From: Mycobacterium intermedium
GTDB taxonomy: Bacteria; Actinomycetota; Actinomycetes; Mycobacteriales; Mycobacteriaceae
Length of the DNA stretch: 64,000 nucleotides
Direction: 5' to 3'
Assembly: GCF_002086275.1 (NCBI RefSeq)
Contig: NZ_MVHT01000006.1
Span: forward strand, 1-64,000
Shown: positions 11,914-19,488 of the stretch, piece after piece
Position numbering within the stretch: the first letter of the stretch is position 1
How the letters are laid out: every line of letters begins with the position of its first letter
Notes under the pieces: model-generated
Databases searched by the model: none
Told to the model about the DNA's origin: nothing
The model's input: only the letters and a program-made list of their open reading frames with translations
Translations under genes and position numbers: made by a program

Positions 11914-12346
11914 ATGAGTTATCCGTCGGATCCATATGGCGGTTCGCCGGAGTGGCAGGGGCAACCGCCCCCCCTATGGCCAACCCGCACCCTATGGCCA
12001 GCCGTCGCCCTATGGCCAGCCGTCGCCCTATGGCCAGCCGGGATACGGCCCGCAGCCGGACAACTACCTCGTCTGGGCCATCCTCGCCACCGTCCTGTGC
12101 TGCCTCCCGTTTGGCATCGTGTCGCTCGTCAAGTCCAACCAGGTTGGTTCGCTGTGGGCTCAGGGGCAATACGCCGAGGCGCAGGCCGCCTCAGCCGCCG
12201 CCAAGAAGTGGGCCATCGTCAGCGCGGTCGTGTCCGTCGTCGCCTGGATCGTCTTCATCATCGTCTACGTCGTTCTCATTGCTTGGGCGGTGAAGAATGC
12301 GCCGTCCACCGACTTCACCACGTACCGCACCTATTCGGGCTACTGA
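11914..12346 (+). CDS. Small Pro/Tyr-rich two-helix membrane protein, frameshifted
   Basis: The ATG at 11914 opens a typical N-terminus (MSYPSDPYGGSPEWQGQPPP), but at a run of seven C (11968-11974) the frame is lost. The continuing protein is in the +1 frame: YGQP[AS]P repeats, a helix (YLVWAILATVLCCLPFGIVS), a loop KSNQVGSLWAQGQYAEAQ, a second helix and a stop at 12346. Six C would restore a 143-residue protein. The fold resembles CD225/dispanin-like membrane proteins, common in mycobacteria as short proteins with proline-rich N-termini; their function is unknown. An in-frame ATG at 11936 could still make a shortened 136-aa product with a different N-terminus. It may be a pseudogene, a sequencing error in the homopolymer, or a slippage site. 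The last 7 bp overlap the convergent crotonase gene. Confidence 0.7.
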
Positions 12347-13299
12347 GTCGGGCCCGCCGCGACGGCATCCACCAGACCCCAGGCCAGTGCGGTTTCAGCG
12401 TCGATAGTCCTGCCGGAAAGCACGAGATACGCCGTGCGCCAACGGCCGATCCGACGGGTGACGCTGACGGTGCCGCCGGCCCCCGGGATGAGGCCCAGGC
12501 TCAGTTCCGGTAACCCGAACACCGAATTCTCGCTGGCTTCAACCCATCCGCAGAATGCGGCCATTTCCAAGCCGCTGCCCAACACCTGACCGTGCACCTC
12601 GGCGCGGCACGCCCGGCCGAGTCGTGCAGTGAGCGCGTCAAGCGACAGGGCGGGGCTGTGCCGGGTGCGGGCCAGATGAGCGCTCGCCGGGTCGGCGAGG
12701 GTGCCGAACTCGGCAAGGTCGCCCCCGCTGCAGAACGACGGCCCGTTGCCGCTCAACACGATTCCGGTGACCGACGGGTCCAATTGGGCGACGGTCAACG
12801 CTTCCAGTAGCGCCGCGCGCGCATCGGTGGAAAAAGCGTTGTGTCGCTGCGGACGGTTGAACGTGATGTGCAGTGTGTCGCCGTTGCGTTCGGCCAATAC
12901 CGGGTCCGCGATGGCCGGAACCCGCGCGGGGCCACGCTCTTGGAGCCAGCGCGCGAACTCCGGTCCGGACTGCAGGGTCGAGTAGGCAAGTGATTCGGCG
13001 ACCACTCCAGCCAGCGTCGCGCCGGACGGGTCGAGGGTGCGCAGCACGTCGTCGCACACCGCACTGGCGTGCGGCCAGTGCCGGCATCGCTCCTCCAACT
13101 CGGCGAGGGTCTGCGGTACCGAGTCCACGGTGACCACCCTGCGGTCGGTGCACGGCTCCTCGGTGATCGCGAAAGTCGGGTAGTCCAGCCAGGATTCATC
13201 TACCAGCGGACCGTGCGCGACCACCACCCCCGGCGGCGCCGCCGAACTCGGGTCCGGCGGCGCGTGCTGAGCCTGCGAAAGGTCGACCAGCCGCAGCAT
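12340..13299 (-). CDS. Enoyl-CoA hydratase/isomerase (crotonase) family protein
   Basis: A 319-residue protein. The crotonase domain occupies about residues 130-315: RPQRHNAFSTD, then FCSGGDLAEFG (oxyanion-hole region), GSGLEMAAFCGW and the FGLPELSLGLIPGAGGT loop typical of the family. The first ~125 residues precede the canonical fold and are not recognised. The role is presumably CoA-ester hydration, isomerisation or hydrolysis. The Glu of PEL may act catalytically, but residue assignments were made by eye. The gene starts 3 nt downstream of the fadD4 stop, so fadD4 and this gene form one transcription unit. Confidence 0.82.
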   Translation of the reverse strand: MLRLVDLSQAQHAPPDPSSAAPPGVVVAHGPLVDESWLDYPTFAITEEPCTDRRVVTVDSVPQTLAELEERCRHWPHASAVCDDVLRTLDPSGATLAGVVAESLAYSTLQSGPEFARWLQERGPARVPAIADPVLAERNGDTLHITFNRPQRHNAFSTDARAALLEALTVAQLDPSVTGIVLSGNGPSFCSGGDLAEFGTLADPASAHLARTRHSPALSLDALTARLGRACRAEVHGQVLGSGLEMAAFCGWVEASENSVFGLPELSLGLIPGAGGTVSVTRRIGRWRTAYLVLSGRTIDAETALAWGLVDAVAAGPTQ

Positions 13300-13302
13300 C
13301 GG

Positions 13303-14820
13303 TCACCCCGAATACTTCTCGATCAGCTCGTTCTTGTACAACTTGCCGGTGTCGGTGCGCGGTAGTTGGGTCTCGAACGCAATGGAGCGCGGACATTTGA
13401 AGTGCGACAGGCGGTCTCGCAGCCACGCCAGCAGCTCTTCGCCGAACGCGTCGGTGGCGTCGGCCGGGTCGACGGTCTGCACGGTGCCCATCACCCGCTG
13501 ACCCATCTCGTCGTCAGGAACTCCGAATACCGCGGCGTCCAACACTTTCGGGTGGGTGACAAGCATGTTCTCGGCTTCCTGCGGGTAGATGTTCACCCCG
13601 CCGGAGATGATCATGTGGTGGCGCCGGTCGGTGAGGTAAAGATAGCCGTCCTCGTCGAGGTAGCCGACGTCACCGACGGTCACCCAGCCGCGCCGGTCAC
13701 GTGACGCAGCGGTCTTGGCCGGGTCGTTGAGGTATTCGAAGGGGTATCCACCCTCGAAATAGATCTCCCCGGCCTGCCCCGGGGGAAGTTCGTTGCCGTC
13801 CTCGTCGAGGATGTGTACGGCGCCCTGCATGGGCTTGCCCACCGAGCCCGGATGCGCCAGCCAGTCCTCGGCGAAGATGAGCGTCGACCCGCTCGCTTCC
13901 GACGAGGCGTAGTACTCGTCGATGATCGGCCCCCACCAATTCATCATCTGCATCTTGATGTCCACCGGGCACGGCGCCGCCGCGTGTATCACCCGCTGCA
14001 GACTCGAGATGTCGTACGAATTGCGTACCGCTTCCGGCAGTTTGAGCATCCGCACGAACATGGCCGGCACGAATTGGCCGTGCGTCACCCGGTAGCGCTC
14101 AATGGCTTGTAGCGTCCCCTCCGGGTCGAACTTCTCCAACACCACCGTGGTGATGCCCGCGGCCTGCACGGTCATGGACCACACCGACGGCGCGGTGTGA
14201 TAAAGCGGCGCAGGGCTCAGGTACACCGAGTCAGGAGTCATCCAGAATCCGACCAGGCCCGACATCATTCCCGGGGCGTCTTCCGGACGGACATGCGGCA
14301 GTTCGCGTTTGATCCCCTTGGGTCGGCCGGTGGTGCCCGACGAGTACTGCAGCAGGTCGCCCTCGAGTTCGTCCTCGATCGGGGTATCTGGCTGATCCGC
14401 AACACATTCCGGATAACGCTCCCACCCCGCCAGATCGCCGTCGGCGATCAAAAGTAGCTCCGGGAGGCCGCCGGACAACTCGTCGGCCAGCCCGGCGCAC
14501 GTTTCGCGCAGCGCGGCCGACCCGATGATCCCCTTGGCGCCGCTGTTCTCGATGATGTAGGCGGCCTCGGTGGCGGTGAGATGGGTGTTGATCGGCACGT
14601 AGTACAGGCCGCTGCGGCGGGCCGCCCACATGACCGCGTGCATGTGCTCGTTGTTCTCCAACAGGATCGCAACGGCGTCGCCCTCGCGCAGGCCGTGCTG
14701 ACGGAATCGGTGCGCCAGTCGATTCGCCCGCGCTTCCAGTTCGTCGAAGGTGACTACCGTGCCCGATGGGTGCAGGATGATCGCCGGCTTGCCAGCACCT
14801 ACAAACTGCCGGAATTGCAT
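13303..14820 (-). CDS. fadD4: Fatty-acid-CoA ligase FadD4
   Basis: A 505-residue ANL-superfamily acyl-CoA synthetase. It shows the AMP-binding P-loop-like motif YSSGTTGRPKG, then YYASSEASGS, a GEIYFEGGYPF strand, the hinge region YLTDRRHHMIISGGVNIYP, and the C-terminal catalytic-lysine region TDTGKLYKNEL. It activates a fatty or aromatic acid to an acyl-adenylate and then to the CoA ester. The ATG at 14820 is preferred over an upstream extension because a TACAGT -10 element sits 6 nt before it, a leaderless arrangement. It forms an operon with the crotonase gene downstream and lies near fadE3, as in H37Rv (Rv0214). The substrate is unknown. Confidence 0.88.
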   Translation of the reverse strand: MQFRQFVGAGKPAIILHPSGTVVTFDELEARANRLAHRFRQHGLREGDAVAILLENNEHMHAVMWAARRSGLYYVPINTHLTATEAAYIIENSGAKGIIGSAALRETCAGLADELSGGLPELLLIADGDLAGWERYPECVADQPDTPIEDELEGDLLQYSSGTTGRPKGIKRELPHVRPEDAPGMMSGLVGFWMTPDSVYLSPAPLYHTAPSVWSMTVQAAGITTVVLEKFDPEGTLQAIERYRVTHGQFVPAMFVRMLKLPEAVRNSYDISSLQRVIHAAAPCPVDIKMQMMNWWGPIIDEYYASSEASGSTLIFAEDWLAHPGSVGKPMQGAVHILDEDGNELPPGQAGEIYFEGGYPFEYLNDPAKTAASRDRRGWVTVGDVGYLDEDGYLYLTDRRHHMIISGGVNIYPQEAENMLVTHPKVLDAAVFGVPDDEMGQRVMGTVQTVDPADATDAFGEELLAWLRDRLSHFKCPRSIAFETQLPRTDTGKLYKNELIEKYSG

Positions 14821-14826
14821 GTGCCG

Positions 14827-14832
14827 ACTGTA
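14827..14832 (-). promoter_or_regulatory. Leaderless -10 (TACAGT) for fadD4
   Basis: On the minus strand TACAGT is followed by 6 nt and then the ATG of fadD4. TANNNT followed by 6-7 nt and an RTG codon is the established pattern of leaderless mycobacterial genes. Confidence 0.6.
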
Positions 14833-14917
14833 CCTTCGGGCCGTTTTACCTCCGGCGAGACAGTGGCGCGGCGCTGTTCGCGGCGCCGCTGCGCCAGCGA
14901 GATGTAAAGATTGGCTG

Positions 14918-15571
14918 GTGCCTGACGTGCGCGTGGTAGTCGCCGACGACGATGTCCTGCTCCGCGAGGGTTTGTCGAGTCTGCTGCAGCGGAACGGGTT
15001 CGACGTGGTCGGGCAGGCCGGTGACGCCACCGAACTCCTCGAGCAGGTGCGGCGACTGACTCCCGATCTCGCGATCGTCGACATCCGGATGCCGCCATCG
15101 CACGACACCGAGGGGCTGGACGCGGCCCGAACCATCCGCGCCGAACGGCCCGCGACCGCCATTCTGGTGTTGTCCGCCCACGTCGACGTCGAGCATGCGA
15201 TGGATCTGCTGGCCGGCGGACACTCGATCGGTTACCTGCTCAAGAGCCGAGTCACCGATGTGACTGACTTCGTCGACACCGTCGGACGCATCGCCAACGG
15301 AGCGTCGGTGATCGACCCGGCGTTGGTCCAGGAGTTGGTAACCGCGCGGCGCCGCGACGATCCGCTGGATGCGCTCAGTGCGCGGGAACGTGAGGTGTTG
15401 ACGCTCATGGCCGAGGGCCTGTCCAACGCGGGCATCGGGCGCCGCCTCTGGGTCACCGAGGGCACGGTCGAGAAGCATGTGCGCAGCATCTTGACCAAGC
15501 TCAACCTGTCGGACACGGCCGACGATCACCGCCGCGTACGGGCCGTCATCATGTACCTCGACTCGCTGTAG
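14918..15571 (+). CDS. NarL/LuxR-family response regulator
   Basis: A 217-residue DNA-binding response regulator. The N-terminal receiver has the acidic pocket (VVVADDD), the phosphoacceptor Asp in LAIVDIRMP, the Ser/Thr switch in ILVLSAH and the conserved Lys in GYLLKSR. The C-terminal LuxR helix-turn-helix reads LSAREREVLTLMAEGLSNAG and continues through TEGTVEKHVRSILTKLNL. It is the obvious partner of the HisKA_3 kinase that starts at 16045. A stand-alone receiver gene on the other strand lies between them. The GTG at 14918 was chosen because it leaves a normal receiver N-terminus. Target genes are unknown; the neighbouring ThDP decarboxylase and fadD4 are candidates by position only. Confidence 0.88.
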   Translation: MPDVRVVVADDDVLLREGLSSLLQRNGFDVVGQAGDATELLEQVRRLTPDLAIVDIRMPPSHDTEGLDAARTIRAERPATAILVLSAHVDVEHAMDLLAGGHSIGYLLKSRVTDVTDFVDTVGRIANGASVIDPALVQELVTARRRDDPLDALSAREREVLTLMAEGLSNAGIGRRLWVTEGTVEKHVRSILTKLNLSDTADDHRRVRAVIMYLDSL

Positions 15572-15581
15572 CGGTTGGTCG

Positions 15582-15953
15582 CTAGACGTGGCGTACCAGC
15601 AACTCCCGGATCGCCTGGGGAGACAGTGAAATCTTTGAGACGAAGCCCAGAGCCGGACTGTCCGCGATCAAGTCCTGCAAATCCTGTTCAGAGTGCGTCG
15701 AAATAAGGATTACCGACGGCGCAGGACTGTTCGCCTGGTGCAGTGCGCGCGCCAGGTCAAAACCGCTCTCCGCACCCAGGTCGACGTCCACCAAGGTCAC
15801 ATCTGGCCGCAATCGTTGAAAACACTCCAACGCTTCGGCGCTGTTCGAGGCCAAGCCGACCACGTCAAAGCCCGCGCACTGCAGCATCGAGCGTGCGGCG
15901 TCGCGAAACGTCGGGCTGTCGTCCACGATCAGACAACGCAACGCGGTCGGCAT
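15582..15953 (-). CDS. Stand-alone CheY-like receiver protein
   Basis: A 123-residue single receiver domain with no output domain. It has the acidic pair in CLIVDDS, the phosphoacceptor Asp in TLVDVDLG, the switch Ser/Thr in VILISTH and the conserved Lys in GFVSKIS, so it should be phosphorylatable. It is convergent with the LuxR-type regulator (10-bp gap) and divergent from the histidine kinase (91-bp gap). That placement suggests it takes phosphate from the same kinase, as a sink or as a second output acting through protein contact. This is inference. The ATG at 15953 is the first start that leaves a complete receiver. Confidence 0.85.
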   Translation of the reverse strand: MPTALRCLIVDDSPTFRDAARSMLQCAGFDVVGLASNSAEALECFQRLRPDVTLVDVDLGAESGFDLARALHQANSPAPSVILISTHSEQDLQDLIADSPALGFVSKISLSPQAIRELLVRHV

Positions 15954-16031
15954 GGTAACCACGCCTGCCAGATTGCCAGCTCGATCAGCTCCGGACATTC
16001 CGGCTAGCGGGAAACTTCGCCGCGCTGGCAC

Positions 16032-16037
16032 TAATCT
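16032..16037 (+). promoter_or_regulatory. Leaderless -10 (TAATCT) for the histidine kinase
   Basis: TAATCT is followed by 7 nt and the ATG at 16045, the usual leaderless spacing. It also decides between this start and a longer in-frame reading from 15952. Confidence 0.6.
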
Positions 16038-16044
16038 GCGCTCA

Positions 16045-17592
16045 ATGAGCGAATCACTCGGGTCGGACCGCGCTGAGCAGGCGCGCCGCACCTCGTGGCG
16101 CGATCGGCTGTTGGCGACCGTGCTGCGCCCGACCGCGCGACCACTGGGTTGGGGCATTGTCGCCATGCTGGGTCTGATTGCCGGCGAAACCGCTCTGGTG
16201 TTGCTGATGAAGCGAGCGGCGCCGCAAAACTCCTACGGCGCGATATACCTGCTCGGTGTGCTGCTGGTCGCGGCCGGCTGGAACTTCGGGCTGGCCCTGG
16301 TGACCGCCCTGATCAGCACGGGGATCTACGTTTACTTCCACGTCCAGGCCGGCGACAGCGTGCTCGCCGCGACACTTTTCTTCCTGCCGCTGGCGCTGTT
16401 GGCCAGCGCGCTGGCCAGCCAGGCTCGCCTGCAAGCGGCGGAATCCGAAGAGCGTCGTCGCGAGGCTGCCGCCCTGGCCCGCCAACAGGCGGCGCTGCGC
16501 CGCGTGGCCACGCTCGTCGCTCGAGGCGCCGAGCCCGGTGACGTCTACCCCGTCGCGGTAACCGAATTGGCCCGAGGCCTGCATGTGGAGCATGTGACGC
16601 TCGTGGAATTCACCGCCGACGGCGGTGCTGTGGTGCTCGCCTCGTATGACATCGACGAGACCAAACTTCGAGTCGGCGAACACCTTTCGCTTGATGGCGA
16701 CAGCGTGGCAGCGCGGGTCCGCACGACGGGCGCGCCGGCGCGAATCGCCGACTATCGAACGATGCAGGGCCCCTTGGCGGATCGGCTACGAAACTTGGGC
16801 GTCACATCGGGCGTCGGCAGTCCCGTCACCGTCGCCGGCACGACGCGTGGAGCGATGATCGTCGCTTCGGTGCGCGCCGATGCCCTGCCGCAGGAAACCG
16901 AAACGCGCATTTGTGATTTCGCCGATCTGGTGGCCACCGCCATCGGTAATGCGGAAACGCGCGCCGAGGTGCAGGCCTCCCGGGCTCGCATCGTCGCTGC
17001 GGCCGACCAGGCTCGGCGCTCGATCGAACGCGACCTGCACGACGGTGCGCAGCAGCGCGTCGTCTCGCTGGGGTTGGGGCTGCGAGCGTTGGAAGCCTCA
17101 CTCTCCGACCAGGATCCCGCCGTATGCCGGCAATTGGACAACCTCATCAACGGAATGTCGGACCTGTACACCGAGCTGCAGGAGCTGTCCCGGGGCATCC
17201 ACCCGGCAATCCTGTCCAAAGGGGGGTTAGGTCCGGCACTCAAGACACTGGCTCGTCGCTCGCCGGTGCCGGTACGTCTCGAACATTCCATCGACCGTCG
17301 GCTGCCCGAACCGGTAGAAGCCGCCGCGTACTACGTGGTCGCCGAGGCATTGACCAACGCCGCCAAACACGCACGCGCATCGGGCGTGACGGTGCGCGTG
17401 CTCCTCCAGGGCGCTGACCTGACGCTCGAGGTCACCGACGACGGGGTGGGTGGGGCCGTCTCCGGTGCCGGTAGCGGACTGGTCGGACTCCGGGACAGGG
17501 TCGAGGCGGTATCCGGCCGATTCGAGATTTCCAGCACCCCCGGCCAGGGCACCACCGTAGCGGCGCGCCTACCGGCGACTCCGGTCCAGTAG
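16045..17592 (+). CDS. NarL-type sensor histidine kinase with GAF domain
   Basis: A 515-residue membrane sensor kinase. The N-terminal third holds several hydrophobic helices in a DUF4118-like arrangement (WGIVAMLGLIAGETALVLL, IYLLGVLLVAAGWNFGLAL, LFFLPLALLASALAS). A coiled linker rich in Ala, Arg and Glu follows, then a GAF domain at about residues 150-310. The HisKA_3 dimerisation helix carries the phosphorylatable His in ERDLHDGAQQRVV, and the ATPase domain has the N-box EALTNAAKHA and G-boxes VTDDGVGG and GSGLVGLRDRV. It should phosphorylate the LuxR-type regulator at 14918 and possibly the receiver at 15582. The GAF ligand is unknown. Confidence 0.9.
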   Translation: MSESLGSDRAEQARRTSWRDRLLATVLRPTARPLGWGIVAMLGLIAGETALVLLMKRAAPQNSYGAIYLLGVLLVAAGWNFGLALVTALISTGIYVYFHVQAGDSVLAATLFFLPLALLASALASQARLQAAESEERRREAAALARQQAALRRVATLVARGAEPGDVYPVAVTELARGLHVEHVTLVEFTADGGAVVLASYDIDETKLRVGEHLSLDGDSVAARVRTTGAPARIADYRTMQGPLADRLRNLGVTSGVGSPVTVAGTTRGAMIVASVRADALPQETETRICDFADLVATAIGNAETRAEVQASRARIVAAADQARRSIERDLHDGAQQRVVSLGLGLRALEASLSDQDPAVCRQLDNLINGMSDLYTELQELSRGIHPAILSKGGLGPALKTLARRSPVPVRLEHSIDRRLPEPVEAAAYYVVAEALTNAAKHARASGVTVRVLLQGADLTLEVTDDGVGGAVSGAGSGLVGLRDRVEAVSGRFEISSTPGQGTTVAARLPATPVQ

Positions 17593-17761
17593 CCATACCA
17601 CCTGGGACTCGGTCGCGGATTCCTGCTAGCCGGTAACCGCGCGTCCTGTTTTCTTCCATTCAGGTTGGCCGTTGGCAGCGATGCCGCAACGCGCGGAGCC
17701 GACGAAAGTCTCACGCAGCGGGCACATCCGCTCACCCCACCAGTGAGAAAGGTTCCAGCCG

Positions 17762-19381
17762 ATGTCCAACACGGTCAAGACGGTGCACGATGTCACCTAC
17801 GAGCTGCTGCGCACATTGGGATTGACCACGGTGTTCGGCAATCCGGGGTCAACCGAGCAGTCCTTCCTGCGGGACTTCCCGGACGATTTCACCTACGTGC
17901 TCGCGCTGCAGGAGGCGTCAGTGCTGGCCATCGCCGACGGGTTCGCCCAGGCGACCGGCAAGCCGGCTCTGGTCAATCTGCACACCGCGGCGGGCACCGG
18001 CAACGCGATGGGATCGTTGGTGGCCGCGTACAAGGCGAACACCCCGATGATCGTCACGGCAGGACAGCAGACCCGCGAAATGCTGTTGACCGACCCGTAT
18101 TTGGCGAACCGGGAGGAGACAGTTCTGCCGCAACCGTGGGTCAAGTGGGCCTACCAACCGGCGCGGGCGCAGGATGTGCCGGCCGCGTTCATGCAGGCCT
18201 ACGCGGTGGCCATGCAGCCGCCGCGCGGACCTGTGTTCCTGTCCATCCCGCTCGACGACTGGGACCAGCCGGCGCTGGGACCCGCGGTCGTCCGCGAGGT
18301 CACCGGCCGCGTCGCCCCCGACGCCGATCGGCTACGCGCCTTCGCCGAACGGATCAGTCGAGCCCAGCGACCCCTGCTGGTGCTTGGCCCGGAGGTCGAC
18401 CGCGATGACGCCTGGGACGCCGGGATCGCGTTCGCCGAGAAGCTCAAGGCTCCGGTGTTCGGCAGCGCCCTGCCCGACCGAGTGTCGTTCCCCGAGGACC
18501 ACCCGCTGTCGATGGGACCGCTTCCGATGACCATCGCCGGGGTGAATGAGACCGTCCGCGGCCATGACCTCGTCATCGTGATCGGCGCGGCGGTGTTCCG
18601 GTACTACCCCTACGTTCCCGGTGACTACCTGCCCGAGGGCACCGAGCTGCTACACATCACTTCCGATCCACACCTGTCGTCCGTGGCCCCGGTGGGCGAC
18701 AGCCTGATCGGCTCCGTCCGCACCGCGCTCGAACAACTTGTCGACATGATCGAGGTGCCCGCTGATCGAAAGGCACCAGAGCCACACCCGCGGCCGGTCA
18801 ACACGACCGTGGAGCCGGCGACGGCGCCCCTGACCGCCGATCAGGTGTATCACGTGATCAGTCAGGTCAAGCCCGACGATGCGGCGTTGGTCAACGAGTC
18901 CACGTCGACGCTGGCCGAGCAGCTCAAATGGCTGCCTACCACGCACCCGCGCAGCTTCTTCGCCACCGGCAGCGGCGGCATCGGGTGGGGCGTGCCGGCC
19001 GCGGTCGGCATCGCACTCGGCGACCGAGCACGCGGAGTCGATCGCCATGTGGTGGCCACCATCGGCGACGGATCCTTCCAATACTCGGTCCAAGCCATCT
19101 ACACCGCTGCTCAGCACAAGCTGCCGGTCATCTTCGTGGTGCTCCGCAACGGCGAGTACGCCATCCTGAAATCGTTCGCCGAATTGGAGAACACGCCCGG
19201 CGTCCCCGGCCTGGACCTTCCCGGGCTCGACATCGCCTCGCTGGGAGCGGGTTTCGGCCTGCACTCGGTCACCGTTGACAGCACCGACGCGCTCGCGGCC
19301 GAATTCAAGACCGCACTCAACTCGGAGGGTCCCACCGTCATCGTCGTGCACACCCAGCCAGAGCAGCCCTTCCTGGGCTGA
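17762..19381 (+). CDS. mdlC: ThDP-dependent decarboxylase, benzoylformate decarboxylase-like
   Basis: A 539-residue thiamine-diphosphate enzyme of the benzoylformate decarboxylase family, which converts 2-keto acids such as phenylglyoxylate to aldehydes in mandelate-type aromatic catabolism. Visible features are FGNPGSTE (with Ser30), the cofactor-activating Glu51 in ALQEAS, His74 in VNLHTAAG, and the Mg/ThDP motif from GDG (435-437) to Asn463. By eye, the segment FRYYPYVPG (279-287) aligns with FRYHQYDPG of the Pseudomonas enzyme, so the position of catalytic His281 is Tyr here and the substrate may differ. The start has GAGAAAGG as ribosome binding site. It is read in the same direction as the kinase gene, 169 bp downstream of it. 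I do not recall an H37Rv counterpart at this place. Confidence 0.8.
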   Translation: MSNTVKTVHDVTYELLRTLGLTTVFGNPGSTEQSFLRDFPDDFTYVLALQEASVLAIADGFAQATGKPALVNLHTAAGTGNAMGSLVAAYKANTPMIVTAGQQTREMLLTDPYLANREETVLPQPWVKWAYQPARAQDVPAAFMQAYAVAMQPPRGPVFLSIPLDDWDQPALGPAVVREVTGRVAPDADRLRAFAERISRAQRPLLVLGPEVDRDDAWDAGIAFAEKLKAPVFGSALPDRVSFPEDHPLSMGPLPMTIAGVNETVRGHDLVIVIGAAVFRYYPYVPGDYLPEGTELLHITSDPHLSSVAPVGDSLIGSVRTALEQLVDMIEVPADRKAPEPHPRPVNTTVEPATAPLTADQVYHVISQVKPDDAALVNESTSTLAEQLKWLPTTHPRSFFATGSGGIGWGVPAAVGIALGDRARGVDRHVVATIGDGSFQYSVQAIYTAAQHKLPVIFVVLRNGEYAILKSFAELENTPGVPGLDLPGLDIASLGAGFGLHSVTVDSTDALAAEFKTALNSEGPTVIVVHTQPEQPFLG

Positions 19382-19418
19382 TCAGCAGCAACCGGGCGAC
19401 CGCAGTCGCTGCACACAC

Positions 19419-19476
19419 GCGAAAGCCCCCATTTCCGGTGCGTGAAACCGCACGGTCAGGAATGGGGGCTTTTGCG
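19419..19476. terminator. Bidirectional terminator, TTTTGCGTCTG family
   Basis: The arms GCGAAAGCCCCCATTTCC (19419-19436) and GGAATGGGGGCTTTTGCG (19459-19476) pair around a 22-nt loop, between the convergent decarboxylase gene and pckA. The outer right arm continues as TCTGTTCGCGG, shared with other intergenic palindromes of the window. Confidence 0.85.
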
Positions 19477-19488
19477 TCTGTTCGCGGG

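Noticed and set aside
14821..15162. In-frame N-terminal extension of FadD4
   Set aside because: It overlaps the start of the LuxR-type regulator on the other strand, lacks family similarity and lies upstream of the leaderless promoter.
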